Virus record (IMG/VR): IMGVR_UViG_3300042864_000135
Location: 1-40,365 of that record
DNA from: a virus
Strand: one strand, 5' to 3'
DNA: 40,365 nucleotides
Both the position numbers and the translations under genes were made by a program. Below, in pieces: positions 1-7,671 of the stretch (position 1 is its first letter; every line of letters starts with the position of its first letter). A model generated the notes under the pieces. That model had not been told where the DNA came from, did not search any database, and was given only the letters and a program-made list of their open reading frames with translations.

Positions 1-969
1 CCAACAGGTCGTTTAACTGGTTCTTATACTGGTATTACAGGTGTAGGTACGGTTGCTACAGGTGATTGGGCAGCTAACGCAATTGCTGTATCTTATGGCG
101 GTACTGGCGCGTCTAACACAACAGATGCACGTACTAACTTAGGCTTAACAATTGGTACAGATGTACAGGCATATAGTCTTCAGTTGGCTTCTGTGGCGGG
201 TTTATCTACAAATGGCTTGTTAAACCGTAGTGCAGCTAATACTGTAACTATTGCTTCAGCAGCTGACATTGTTGGCCAAATTGGATCAACAGCCGTTACT
301 AATGCTACAAACCAATCAGGCGGTACTGTAAATGCGACTACTGGAGCGTTTAGTGGGCAGGTAACAGGAAAGGCCTCTGGAACTGACACAGTAGCTTCTT
401 TTTATGCCACTACACTAGGCAGCTCTTACGCATCTATGTGGTCAAGAAGAGGCACGCCATTTACTTCTTATGTTAACCAGTCTGGAAGTTCTTATGGTCC
501 AGGAGCTTCGTTTATATACACGCACAATTCTACATACAATGGTGTTTATTCATTGGGTGTTTTAAATGACTCCGCTGCAAATGCGGGTTCATTTACTATT
601 CATCACATAGATTCTGCTGGGGCAAATTCTCAGGTATGGTACTTTTCAGGTACAAATGGTAGCTTCACTGCGCCAGGCAACGTAACAGCTTATTCAGATG
701 AGCGCTTAAAGAAAGATTGGTCTAGCGTAGGTTCTGATTTTGTTGAACGTTTAGCAGAAGTTAAGTCAGGTACGTATACCCGTATTGATTCTGGTTTAAG
801 ACAGGCTGGTGCCTCAGCTCAGGATATGCAAAAGCTTCTTCCTGAAGTTGTACAAGATGGAGAACATTTATCACTTGCATACGGTAACGCCGCGCTAGTA
901 GCTGCAATTGAATTGGCAAAACAAGTTGTTGAGCTTAAGAAAGAAATTGAACTGTTAAAGGCTAGATAA
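1..969 (+). CDS. Tail fibre protein with C-terminal S74 intramolecular chaperone (5' truncated)
   Basis: The frame is open from the first base of the window, so the gene begins upstream and only its last 322 codons are here. The N-terminal part shows fibre-type repeats rich in Gly, Thr and Asn, including a YGGTGA..AR.NLG segment common in phage tail fibres. The C-terminal ~95 residues match the peptidase_S74 endosialidase chaperone: a SDERLKKD motif near base 695 carrying the expected Ser and Lys of the self-cleavage dyad, a Q-D-M-Q-KLLPEVV segment, then a terminal Leu/Lys/Glu heptad helix. In this family the domain trimerises the fibre and cuts itself off. Its stop shares one base with the next start. 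The protein is probably a receptor-binding fibre on the virion surface. Confidence 0.88.
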   Translation, partial: PTGRLTGSYTGITGVGTVATGDWAANAIAVSYGGTGASNTTDARTNLGLTIGTDVQAYSLQLASVAGLSTNGLLNRSAANTVTIASAADIVGQIGSTAVTNATNQSGGTVNATTGAFSGQVTGKASGTDTVASFYATTLGSSYASMWSRRGTPFTSYVNQSGSSYGPGASFIYTHNSTYNGVYSLGVLNDSAANAGSFTIHHIDSAGANSQVWYFSGTNGSFTAPGNVTAYSDERLKKDWSSVGSDFVERLAEVKSGTYTRIDSGLRQAGASAQDMQKLLPEVVQDGEHLSLAYGNAALVAAIELAKQVVELKKEIELLKAR

Positions 970-1862
970 TGGCATTACCATCATCAGGCACACTTACCAT
1001 GGCTCAGATTAATGCTGAGTTTGGTAGAGGAAACAACTTAAACGCATACCGTGGGACTACTTACTACACATCTAGTGGTGGTCCTTTTACGTTCTCTTCA
1101 GGCACAATCAGCTTTAGCGACTTTTACGGCACCCAGGCTAATTCACCGGTATTTAATGCCACAATTGTTGGCAACTACGATCAATTAAACCTACGTTCTT
1201 GGGCGCTATCTAACGGTTGGAATGGTAGCGCTGCAGCTGTTATTACGTTTGCTGCTGGTTATTGGATTTACTCGTCAACCACAGGTGCAGCTGCGTTAAC
1301 AATTGATGGCTCATGGCCGAATGGTGTAACCTTTATTAACAACCAGTATGTTATTGGTATGGGTGGTAACGGTGGTATAGGTGGTGGCGGTACTGGTTTT
1401 GGCGGAGGAACTGCTTTAGCTGTAAGTACTCCTGTAACGATTTATAACTATAGTTACATAGCTGGCGGCGGTGGCGGTGGCGGTGGCGGTGGTGTTGGTG
1501 GTACTTCTACTACTTATGTATTTTCTGGCGGTGGCGGTGGCGGTGCTGGCGGTACTGGTTTAGGTACAGCTCTTGGCGGTGAGGGTCAAGCAGGTATTGG
1601 CGGCGGTGTTAACGGAGCCCCTGGCGGTAATAATTACGCTAATAGTGGTGGTGCTGGCGGTGGTGCGGGCGGTGCGGGCGGTGCAAACGGTACTGGAGGA
1701 AACGGGGGCTCTGGCGGAGGCTGGGGCGCGGTGGGCAACGCTGGTGCTGCTGGCGGTGCTGGTGCTGCTGGCGGTGCAGGTGGTGCCGCAGGCAATTGCA
1801 CAAGCGGTAATGGGTTTATTACATGGGCTGTTACTGGAAATAGATTAGGACCTTTAGGATGA
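969..1862 (+). CDS. Glycine-rich tail adhesin-like protein (copy 1)
   Basis: This 297-residue protein has an N-terminal ~60-residue segment (LPSSGTLTMAQINAEFG, then a GTISFSDFYG stretch) seen at the start of many phage tail-tip proteins. A central beta-rich domain follows, then a C-terminal half dominated by GG-X repeats, including ten consecutive Gly at 1464-1493. The composition resembles gp38-type adhesins of T-even-like phages, whose Gly-rich loops form polyglycine II bundles and bind the receptor; that analogy is inferred from composition, not from homology I can demonstrate. It lies directly after the S74 fibre (TAATGG overlap) and before a small unknown gene (ATGA overlap), so it is translated in a fibre operon. 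Two other Gly-rich proteins lie at 5107 and 6862. Confidence 0.75.
   Translation: MALPSSGTLTMAQINAEFGRGNNLNAYRGTTYYTSSGGPFTFSSGTISFSDFYGTQANSPVFNATIVGNYDQLNLRSWALSNGWNGSAAAVITFAAGYWIYSSTTGAAALTIDGSWPNGVTFINNQYVIGMGGNGGIGGGGTGFGGGTALAVSTPVTIYNYSYIAGGGGGGGGGGVGGTSTTYVFSGGGGGGAGGTGLGTALGGEGQAGIGGGVNGAPGGNNYANSGGAGGGAGGAGGANGTGGNGGSGGGWGAVGNAGAAGGAGAAGGAGGAAGNCTSGNGFITWAVTGNRLGPLG
1464..1493 (+). repeat. In-frame GGCGGT hexamer microsatellite in adhesin gene
   Basis: The stretch encodes ten Gly codons. Bases 1467-1490 are four exact tandem GGCGGT units, preceded by GGC and followed by GGT. Units are multiples of three, so slippage would change loop length rather than frame. Shorter runs of the same type occur downstream at about 1528-1545. 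Confidence 0.85.
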
Positions 1863-2116
1863 TTACAGAAAAACATTTAGTACTTAATGTCTTAACAGGG
1901 CAGTACACATATTTAGAAAATAAAGAAGACGTTGCACCGCTAGTGGTTCAATACGCTCTTGAATTGTATTACGCCCAAACAAGTAATTTGTATTACAGAG
2001 CTGCTTTTGTTGACGAGCATAACTATGAATATATGGATGAGTCTGGTAAAAACGGAACTGAAATACCAGATGAGCTATTAGCTGACGCAATTAGTAAAAT
2101 TAATGAGATTTTATAA
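1859..2116 (+). CDS. Hypothetical protein, 85 aa, fibre operon
   Basis: I do not recognise this 85-residue acidic protein, which is rich in Tyr and Glu. It contains no Cys and no predicted membrane segment. The N-terminus (EKHLVLNVLTGQYTYLE) looks like a small beta hairpin and the C-terminus (PDELLADAISKINEIL) an amphipathic helix. Its start overlaps the adhesin stop by four bases (ATGA), and its end overlaps the first cupin gene by 14 bases, so it is translationally coupled to both. A small adhesin-associated or assembly factor is one possibility, by position only. Confidence 0.65.
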   Translation: MITEKHLVLNVLTGQYTYLENKEDVAPLVVQYALELYYAQTSNLYYRAAFVDEHNYEYMDESGKNGTEIPDELLADAISKINEIL

Positions 2117-2648
2117 ATTACCCGAGCTAGACATCCCAGATTCTTGGGAGAATGTAGACTTGTTTTTAGACTGGTATATGGAAAAAAATATGCCTATACG
2201 GTTTGGTGAAAACCAAGAAGTTTTTGTGTCTGATGATGCTACTGCTGTTTGCCTGTTTAGGCATGGGCAATTTCAAGTTGAGTTATATAGTATACATCCA
2301 GGGCCATTAGTACAAACGCACGAGCATCCTGGGGTAGAAGTCGTAAAGGTAAGATTTAATGCGAATGAAGCTGGTGGCTTTCCAACACTACGCAAAGGTC
2401 AATCACATGGCGATGGCTTTAGATTAGAAGGAGAGAAGGTAGGATTTCCTTTATTAGCTGTTCAGCATTGGGTCAATGGAGAAAAACCAACCACAGTTGC
2501 TGCTCAGTGGAAAGGCAAAACAGTTGGTCCATTGCATGAAGATTTAATAAGACGCTTTCATCCAAACGCACTTGTTATAAACGGTTACGCCGATATTACA
2601 AGGACCATGGATTACTTAAAAGAGGTTAAAAATGTGGCAAACGGTTGA
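2103..2648 (+). CDS. Cupin-like protein (paralogue 1 of 2)
   Basis: This 181-residue protein has a cupin-type metal motif H73-x-H75-P-G-x-x-E79 in a predicted beta-strand context (VELYSIHPG before it). The C-terminal part, HWVNGEKPTTVAAQWKGKT followed by GPLHEDL, lines up with the same region of the next gene, showing that the two arose by duplication. The N-terminal half of both carries a W-Y-x(2-5)-N-M-P signature. Cupins bind Fe, Mn or Zn and serve as oxygenases, isomerases or sugar epimerases; no substrate can be read here. This copy has about 30 extra C-terminal residues compared with its paralogue. It lies with an oxygenase and a methyltransferase between fibre genes, which suggests modification of a virion or cell-surface molecule. 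Confidence 0.68.
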   Translation: MRFYKLPELDIPDSWENVDLFLDWYMEKNMPIRFGENQEVFVSDDATAVCLFRHGQFQVELYSIHPGPLVQTHEHPGVEVVKVRFNANEAGGFPTLRKGQSHGDGFRLEGEKVGFPLLAVQHWVNGEKPTTVAAQWKGKTVGPLHEDLIRRFHPNALVINGYADITRTMDYLKEVKNVANG

Positions 2649-3096
2649 AGAATTCGCCTCTTGGTACAAGGCTAATAATATGCCAATGCGACCACCCAAA
2701 GACGATCCTGTTTATGTTACAGAGATTAGTATGAGCTACGTTTTGTTTCGTGATGGACAATTTCAAGCAGAGTTGTATTTGGTTAAACCAAACACTGGTT
2801 CCCCACAACATAGTCATCCTGGTATTGAAAACATAATCATGCTCATGGGCGGTGACATAACTCTTGAAGATAAATCGGGCGCGCGGCTTTCTCCCCCACA
2901 AGGGATGGATATATTTGGTCTTTTAGGTAACCCAATCCGTAACGGTGAAACACATGCGTTGCTTTGCGGTGATAAAGGTGGTGCTTTTTTAAGTCTTGAA
3001 AAATGGGATGAAGGCATTAAACCAACCAGTGTGACTATTCGCTGGGAAGGCGAAACATGTGGTGATTCACATACGGCATTGGTAGATGTTTCATGA
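2632..3096 (+). CDS. Cupin-like protein (paralogue 2 of 2)
   Basis: This 154-residue protein is a paralogue of the preceding gene. It carries H60-S-H62-P-G-I-E66, the typical first cupin motif, followed by a LMGGDITLED strand pair. The C-terminal KWDEGIKPTSVTIRWEGE segment matches the corresponding part of paralogue 1. The start at 2632 overlaps the upstream stop by 17 bases, and its own TGA overlaps the oxygenase start (ATGA at 3093). Function beyond probable metal binding is unknown. Keeping two divergent copies side by side suggests a heteromer or two related substrates (inference). Confidence 0.7.
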   Translation: MWQTVEEFASWYKANNMPMRPPKDDPVYVTEISMSYVLFRDGQFQAELYLVKPNTGSPQHSHPGIENIIMLMGGDITLEDKSGARLSPPQGMDIFGLLGNPIRNGETHALLCGDKGGAFLSLEKWDEGIKPTSVTIRWEGETCGDSHTALVDVS

Positions 3097-3719
3097 TTAA
3101 AGAAATATTCCCGATCAAAATTTATACGGCCCAGTTTCCAGATTTTGAATTAATTCAATCAGACCTTGAAGCAGAAATCCGTGCGTATTTTGACGTGGAC
3201 AGAGAGGCCTTTAGTAAGCACCGTTTGTTTAATAACTCGTATAGCTTAGAGGGCACGCTGCCACACGAAGTGCGGGATTTACATAAACGGTTAAAAAATC
3301 AAAAAATTGTTGAGTTTATTGAACATCACATAAGTGAATATTGGAAAGAGCTTGGTTTTTATACTAACTCAAAGCCAGTTATAGACCACATGTGGGCTAA
3401 CTTGACGCCAAAAGGCGGCAACATTATCCAGCACAATCACAACCCGTTTGAAATAGCTGGTTCTTTTTACGTAAATGCAACCCCAGATACGGGGTGTGTT
3501 GTTATGGTGGACCCACTTGAAGTTATTAGGGGTAGATTACCTGTATATAGTTCTTCGGAATCAAAGCAAGGCCGTTACTTTTTTGACCACGTAGAACCTC
3601 CAGCGCCTGGTAAACTTGTATTATTTCCAGGCTGGTTGTACCATAAAACCCAACCAAACCCCAGCGATAAAGAACGCATCGTTATGGGTATAAACGTGCA
3701 TAATTCTTTAAGGGTGTAG
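3093..3719 (+). CDS. Putative 2OG-Fe(II) dioxygenase
   Basis: This 208-residue protein matches the 2OG-FeII_Oxy_5 type found in many marine phages. A proximal His cluster (H114-N-H116-N in a QHNHNPFEIAGSFYVN block) provides candidate iron ligands. The distal His is in LVLFPGWLYH (H184), and Arg195 in the ERIVMGINVH block would bind 2-oxoglutarate. These enzymes hydroxylate proteins, sugars or small molecules; the substrate here is unknown. Which residue supplies the acidic ligand is not clear by eye, so activity is inferred. It is coupled to the cupin pair by an ATGA overlap and is followed after one base by a methyltransferase. The position among adhesin genes suggests tail-protein or surface modification, but nothing in the sequence proves that. 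Confidence 0.78.
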   Translation: MIKEIFPIKIYTAQFPDFELIQSDLEAEIRAYFDVDREAFSKHRLFNNSYSLEGTLPHEVRDLHKRLKNQKIVEFIEHHISEYWKELGFYTNSKPVIDHMWANLTPKGGNIIQHNHNPFEIAGSFYVNATPDTGCVVMVDPLEVIRGRLPVYSSSESKQGRYFFDHVEPPAPGKLVLFPGWLYHKTQPNPSDKERIVMGINVHNSLRV

Positions 3720-3720
3720 T

Positions 3721-4392
3721 ATGCCAAGAATACCAGAAACAGAAGTGATGACTGATCCCGCAGCTGTACAGGCATACGCTGATATGACTAAAGCACCCCC
3801 AACTTTAGTGTACACAACATTATTACCAGTACTTCCAGTAAATGATAGTTTTTTAAAGATAGCCGATATTGGCTGCGGCCCTTGCGGCTACCATACTGGC
3901 CTGTATGAAAAGTACCCTAATTCAGTTATTGATGCGTATGACGCCTCTGCGCCAATGCTTGCTGCAGCGCAAAATTGTATAGACCCAAATAAAACAAGTT
4001 TGTACGAGGTATTTTTTCCCGATACGTCTTTAGCGCAAGCTCAGTATGATTTGGTTTGGGCATCCATATTTTTGCACCAACTACCAGACCCTTCTGTATG
4101 TTGGAATACTATTAAACAATTAGGTAAACCTGGCGGGTCTTTTATAGTGTATGACTTAGTTCGGGTAGAAGATGAAAGTGCTTGCTGGGACATAATAAAC
4201 GCTTTAACCCCACAAGCTCCAGACGTTTTTAAACAAGACTTTTTTAATACTTTGCGAGCTTCTTTTACTGTAGAAGAAATAACGGCGCAAATAACGGAAG
4301 CTGGTTTAACGGCTTTGGTGCGCCCTTTATGGGTACAGTTACCAAATGGCACTAACGTTTGCCAAGTAGCTTATATAGAAGGTACACTATAG
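3721..4392 (+). CDS. Class I SAM-dependent methyltransferase
   Basis: This 223-residue protein has a clear class I Rossmann SAM site: motif I (KIADIGCGPCGYHTG, residues 46-60), an acidic strand-2 end in VIDAYDASAPML (around residue 74), and motif IV-like FDLVWASIFLHQL. It lacks the DNA-methylase catalytic motifs DPPY, NPPY or PCQ, so it more likely acts on a protein, lipid or small molecule. The closest style is the methyltransferase type 11/12 superfamily. It is the fourth gene of the cupin-oxygenase cassette, starting one base after the oxygenase stop and ending one base before a fibre-repeat gene. The target is unknown. Confidence 0.82.
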   Translation: MPRIPETEVMTDPAAVQAYADMTKAPPTLVYTTLLPVLPVNDSFLKIADIGCGPCGYHTGLYEKYPNSVIDAYDASAPMLAAAQNCIDPNKTSLYEVFFPDTSLAQAQYDLVWASIFLHQLPDPSVCWNTIKQLGKPGGSFIVYDLVRVEDESACWDIINALTPQAPDVFKQDFFNTLRASFTVEEITAQITEAGLTALVRPLWVQLPNGTNVCQVAYIEGTL

Positions 4393-4393
4393 T

Positions 4394-5092
4394 ATGTTTG
4401 CGGCCTCATCATTCGCAGAAGCCCCATTTGCCAGCGGTACGGTAGCTGAAGGCACGGTTGCGTATCCTGAAGGCGTATTTGCTACTGGTCAAACAGGCAC
4501 CCCATTTGTAACAGGTACAGGTAATACATCAACCACGGGTGTTGAAGGCACGGTATTTGTAGGTACCGTAAGCGTTATAGGTCAAGTTGTTGCCCCCGTT
4601 ACTGGGCTATCTGCTACTGGTTTTATTGGTGACGTTACGATTGCTGGCGCCGCAATATTCTCAGTTACTGGTGTTCAAGGAACCACTGCTTTAGGTACGG
4701 CAACTGCTAATGCGGCGGCTGTTGTTACGCTTACTGGCTTACAGGCTATTGGTGAAATTGGTAACGTAAGCACAATATCTAAAGCGGTTGTTGATGTAAC
4801 AGGCATTGTAGGTACAACATTCTTAGGCACTGCTACTGTATCTGCTAACGTGGCCGCCCCTGTTACTGGTGTAGTAGGAACCACTGCTTTAGGTAATGTC
4901 AGCATTATTGGTAAAGCTATAGTCACAGTTACGGGCGTTTCTGCTACAGGAATTGTTGCTCAGGTCTTGGTGTGGGGTTTAATTGATGATGAGCAAGTGC
5001 CAAATTGGACACAAATAACTACCACAGAATCACCAACTTGGGCTAATATTACAACATCTGAAGACCCTACTTGGGTTAATATACCGTCATAA
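4394..5092 (+). CDS. Virion protein with 22-residue beta repeats and C-terminal Trp repeats
   Basis: In this 232-residue protein, residues 48-179 are six exact-length 22-residue repeats of the form TG-h-x-(G/A)-T/I-x-x-h-G-x-h-(T/S), with a partial seventh to about residue 193. Each unit starts with TGV, TGL or TGI and predicts short beta strands, suggesting a solenoid or fibrous shaft. The C-terminus has three spaced Trp motifs (W-T-Q-I, W-A-N-I, W-V-N-I, each following an S/D-P-x-W pattern). Proteins of this type occur in tailed phages of aquatic bacteria as structural components without assigned function. It sits between the methyltransferase and a fibre gene. Composition is almost free of Cys, Lys and Arg, as in surface fibres. 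Confidence 0.65.
   Translation: MFAASSFAEAPFASGTVAEGTVAYPEGVFATGQTGTPFVTGTGNTSTTGVEGTVFVGTVSVIGQVVAPVTGLSATGFIGDVTIAGAAIFSVTGVQGTTALGTATANAAAVVTLTGLQAIGEIGNVSTISKAVVDVTGIVGTTFLGTATVSANVAAPVTGVVGTTALGNVSIIGKAIVTVTGVSATGIVAQVLVWGLIDDEQVPNWTQITTTESPTWANITTSEDPTWVNIPS
4535..4930 (+). repeat. 66-bp coding repeat, six units
   Basis: Six consecutive 66-bp units encode the 22-residue repeats beginning TGV, TGL, TGV, TGL, TGI and TGV. The units are diverged at DNA level but of identical length, with a partial seventh following. Confidence 0.75.
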
Positions 5093-5106
5093 AATAAGGA
5101 ATTAAT

Positions 5107-6105
5107 ATGGCACTTCCAATTAGTATACCTAATACGTTCGCAACGGCGACAAATAATATTCCGCTAAATCAATTAGATACCAACTTTACAACCGTATCAA
5201 ACGCGATCAATGGTATTGGAAACGGTTCAGAAGCACTGGCTAACGTAGCTATTACTGGCGGCACTATGACGAACGTTACCGCTAACACAGTTTCTGTTAG
5301 TAACGTAACAATTACTGGTGGCACCATAACAGGTATTACAGACTTAGCGGTTCTTGATGGGGGTACTGGAGCCAGTAACGCAGCAGCCGCAAGAACAAAT
5401 TTAGGGGCAGCAGCCTCAGGTGCTAACTCAGACATTACATCTTTAACTGGGCTGACTACTGCGCTTTCAGTATCGCAAGGTGGCACTGGATTATCGTCTG
5501 TAGGGACAAGTGGGAACGTACTAACATCTAATGGAACAACGTGGGCTTCTTCCGCTTTACCCCTTGGCACAAGAGGTCAAGTATTTACATCTAGTGGTAC
5601 TTTTACAGTCCCAGCAGGGGTAACAGCGGTAAAAGCAACTGCTGTCGGTGGCGGTGGAAATGCTTCTTCTAGTAACTCAACTGGTGGTGGTGGCGGTGGG
5701 GTTTCTATTAGATACATTACTGGTTTAACCCCCGGAGGTACAGTAGCAGTTACAGTTGGGGGGGTAGGGGCAACATCTTCATTTGGAGCATTTTGTTCTG
5801 CAACAGGTGGTAGCAGTCCTGGAGCAGGGGGATCAGGGTCAGGCGGTGATATAAACCTTTCAGGTGGTACTGGCGGCGCTGGCGGCGATAACCGTGGTGG
5901 TGGTGGCGGAGCTGCTGGTGGCGGCCATGGTGGCAATTATGGTTATGGTGGCGCTGGTGGTTCAGGCGGCGGTGGAGCGTTTGGCTCAGGTGGGTTTGGT
6001 AATAACTTTGGTGGTGGTGTAACTGCTAATGCAACAGGATATGGTAGTGGCTCTGGCTCAGGTGGAAGTGGTGGCACTCAAGGTATCGTTATTGTTGAGT
6101 GGTAA
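5107..6105 (+). CDS. Tail fibre with glycine-rich C-terminal adhesin domain (copy 2)
   Basis: This 332-residue protein has an N-terminus (NTFATATNNIPLNQLDTNF) typical of phage fibre proteins that organise a trimeric stem. The stem follows with ITGGT-x-T motifs at about residues 50-75, then a GGTGASNAAAARTNLGAA fibre repeat and SQGGTGLSSVGTSGNVLTSN. From about residue 160, a GTFTVPAGVTAVKATAVGGGG segment opens the Gly-rich domain, which ends with a short IVIVEW strand. The same VP.G.....GGGG opening and hydrophobic last strand occur in the 6862 gene. The start follows AAGGAATTAAT. It is likely a virion fibre that contacts the receptor through its Gly-rich tip. Confidence 0.8.
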   Translation: MALPISIPNTFATATNNIPLNQLDTNFTTVSNAINGIGNGSEALANVAITGGTMTNVTANTVSVSNVTITGGTITGITDLAVLDGGTGASNAAAARTNLGAAASGANSDITSLTGLTTALSVSQGGTGLSSVGTSGNVLTSNGTTWASSALPLGTRGQVFTSSGTFTVPAGVTAVKATAVGGGGNASSSNSTGGGGGGVSIRYITGLTPGGTVAVTVGGVGATSSFGAFCSATGGSSPGAGGSGSGGDINLSGGTGGAGGDNRGGGGGAAGGGHGGNYGYGGAGGSGGGGAFGSGGFGNNFGGGVTANATGYGSGSGSGGSGGTQGIVIVEW

Positions 6106-6127
6106 TAATTAAGATTAAAGGACAATC

Positions 6128-6859
6128 ATGGCGTCAACATATTCAACCGACTTACGTTTAGAACTTATTGGCTCAGGCGAGCAATCAGGCGTATGGGGCA
6201 GCACAACCAATTTAAACCTAGGCAGCCTTGTTGAACAAGCCATATCTGGTGTTGATACCATTGCTATTACTTCAGCAAATCAGGCGCTCACCGCATTTTA
6301 TGGTGCAGTAGACCAATCAAGAAACGCCGTGTTGGTATTAACTTCTACCGCCGCAGCTAACGTTTATGTCCCTCCAGTGAGCAAAGTGTATGTTGTTAAA
6401 AACACTGGGGTTTTTGCAATTACCATGTACAACTCAACTGTGTTGGGAAATACCACCCCAGCAGGATCGGGTTTAACGGTTGCTTCTGGTGCTACTACGT
6501 TTATGTACACTGATGGCAATAGTTTTTATTCTGCAAGTGTTCCAGCGGGTTTAACTACAGGTACAGGCAATGTAGTCTTTTCCGCAAGCCCAGCTTTGAC
6601 TGGTACACCTACGGCACCAACAGCTAATGCTGGAACTAATACAACTCAGATTGCTACAACAGCTTTTGTGACAGCAGTGGCTGGCAATTTAGGAACTATG
6701 TCTACTCAAAATGCTAACGCCGTAGCAATTACCGGTGGCACTATTACGGGTACAACAGTCAACGGCAACACGGTTGGTTCAAACTCCGTAGGGGCTAGAA
6801 CAGTTTCAACAGGAGCGCCAGCAGGTGGTTCTAACGGTGATGTTTGGTATAGAGTTTAA
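6128..6859 (+). CDS. Tail fibre protein
   Basis: In this 243-residue protein the N-terminal ~110 residues (DLRLELIGSGEQSGVWGSTT, then a V-V-K-N-T-G strand block) form a domain often found at the virion-proximal end of marine phage fibres. Residues ~155-185 hold the PTAPTANAGTNTTQIATTAF repeat known from many tail fibres, and residues ~195-215 an ITGGTITGTTVNGNTVGSN stem. It ends GSNGDVWYRV, a short version of the fibre-tip strand. An AAAGGACAATC site precedes the ATG. Two bases separate its stop from the next adhesin gene, so the pair may assemble together as stem and tip (inference). Confidence 0.78.
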   Translation: MASTYSTDLRLELIGSGEQSGVWGSTTNLNLGSLVEQAISGVDTIAITSANQALTAFYGAVDQSRNAVLVLTSTAAANVYVPPVSKVYVVKNTGVFAITMYNSTVLGNTTPAGSGLTVASGATTFMYTDGNSFYSASVPAGLTTGTGNVVFSASPALTGTPTAPTANAGTNTTQIATTAFVTAVAGNLGTMSTQNANAVAITGGTITGTTVNGNTVGSNSVGARTVSTGAPAGGSNGDVWYRV

Positions 6860-6861
6860 TA

Positions 6862-7668
6862 ATGCCTAATCTTTACGTAACCAGCTCAGGAACAACGTAC
6901 GCTACTAAATTACTGTACGTAAACAATGGTGGTGTATGGCAAGTAGTTAAAGAAGTTTGGGTAAACAATGGTGGTACATGGCAAAAAGCTTTACCAGAAT
7001 CTACTGGAACAGTTTCGTATAGTTCAGGTTCTTATAGTTTTACTGTGCCTAACGGAATATCGTCTGTTACGTTATACGCAGCTGGTGGCGGTGGCGGTGG
7101 CGGCTCGGGTTCATTTTCTAACGCTGACACAGGTGTTTATGGTCCTGGCGGTGGTGGTGGTGGCGCTGCTTTTATAAATGGCCTCGTTGTTTCGGTATTA
7201 CCTGGTAGCGTTATTTCTGGTTCTATTGGTGCTGGTGGTGCTGGCGGTCCAATGAATGGTGTTTATCAGCCTGGTATTACGGGTAGTGCTGGTAGTGCAA
7301 CAACTATAGTTAGATCTGGAGTAGGGACTATTACTTTGGGTGGTGGTGGTGCTGGTGTAGGTGGTAGCCTTTTAGGTGCTGGTGGTACTGCTGGAGGTTC
7401 TGGTGGTACGGCTTCAGGGGCTGGTTCAAACGGTAGCGCTGGTTCAGGTGGTAATACAGGTGGTGCAGATGTCCCTGGATGGGCTGGTGGTAACTCATAC
7501 GGCGCTGGTGGTGCTGGTGGATCCAAAGTTGGTGGGGATAATCCTGGTTCTCCAGGTACTCAAGGCGGTGGTGGCGGTGGTGGTTCATCACACACTTACT
7601 TTGGTGATAACTTAGGTCAAGCTGGTGGTACGGGCGGTGGTGGTTTTGTAACAATTGTTTACGGATAA
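6862..7668 (+). CDS. Glycine-rich tail adhesin-like protein (copy 3)
   Basis: This 268-residue protein has two tandem ~18-residue units near its N-terminus (LYVNNGGVWQVVKEVWVNN, then NGGTWQKALPE), a motif frequent in phage adhesins. FTVPNGISSVTLYAAGGGGG then opens a Gly-rich domain that occupies about 190 residues and ends in GGGFVTIVYG. It shares this architecture with the C-terminal half of the 5107 product. The Gly-rich part contains few charged residues, as expected for a polyglycine-type receptor-binding bundle (analogy only). It starts two bases after the 6128 fibre gene. Confidence 0.75.
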   Translation: MPNLYVTSSGTTYATKLLYVNNGGVWQVVKEVWVNNGGTWQKALPESTGTVSYSSGSYSFTVPNGISSVTLYAAGGGGGGGSGSFSNADTGVYGPGGGGGGAAFINGLVVSVLPGSVISGSIGAGGAGGPMNGVYQPGITGSAGSATTIVRSGVGTITLGGGGAGVGGSLLGAGGTAGGSGGTASGAGSNGSAGSGGNTGGADVPGWAGGNSYGAGGAGGSKVGGDNPGSPGTQGGGGGGGSSHTYFGDNLGQAGGTGGGGFVTIVYG

Positions 7669-7671
7669 TAT

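Noticed and set aside
1573-1876. ORFs in other frames and on the opposite strand of glycine-rich genes
   Set aside because: They are low-complexity Val/Leu- or Pro/Ala-rich mirrors of GGT/GGC codons and lack ribosome sites; the same holds at 5577-5936 and 7266-7654.
3721-4392. DNA methyltransferase for restriction evasion
   Set aside because: The SAM motif is present, but no DPPY, NPPY or PCQ catalytic motif is seen, so a DNA substrate is not supported.
5220-6810. Diversity-generating retroelement or CRISPR array from repeated ITGGT and GGT segments
   Set aside because: No reverse transcriptase gene or template repeat is present and the repeats are coding fibre motifs without constant direct repeats and spacers.
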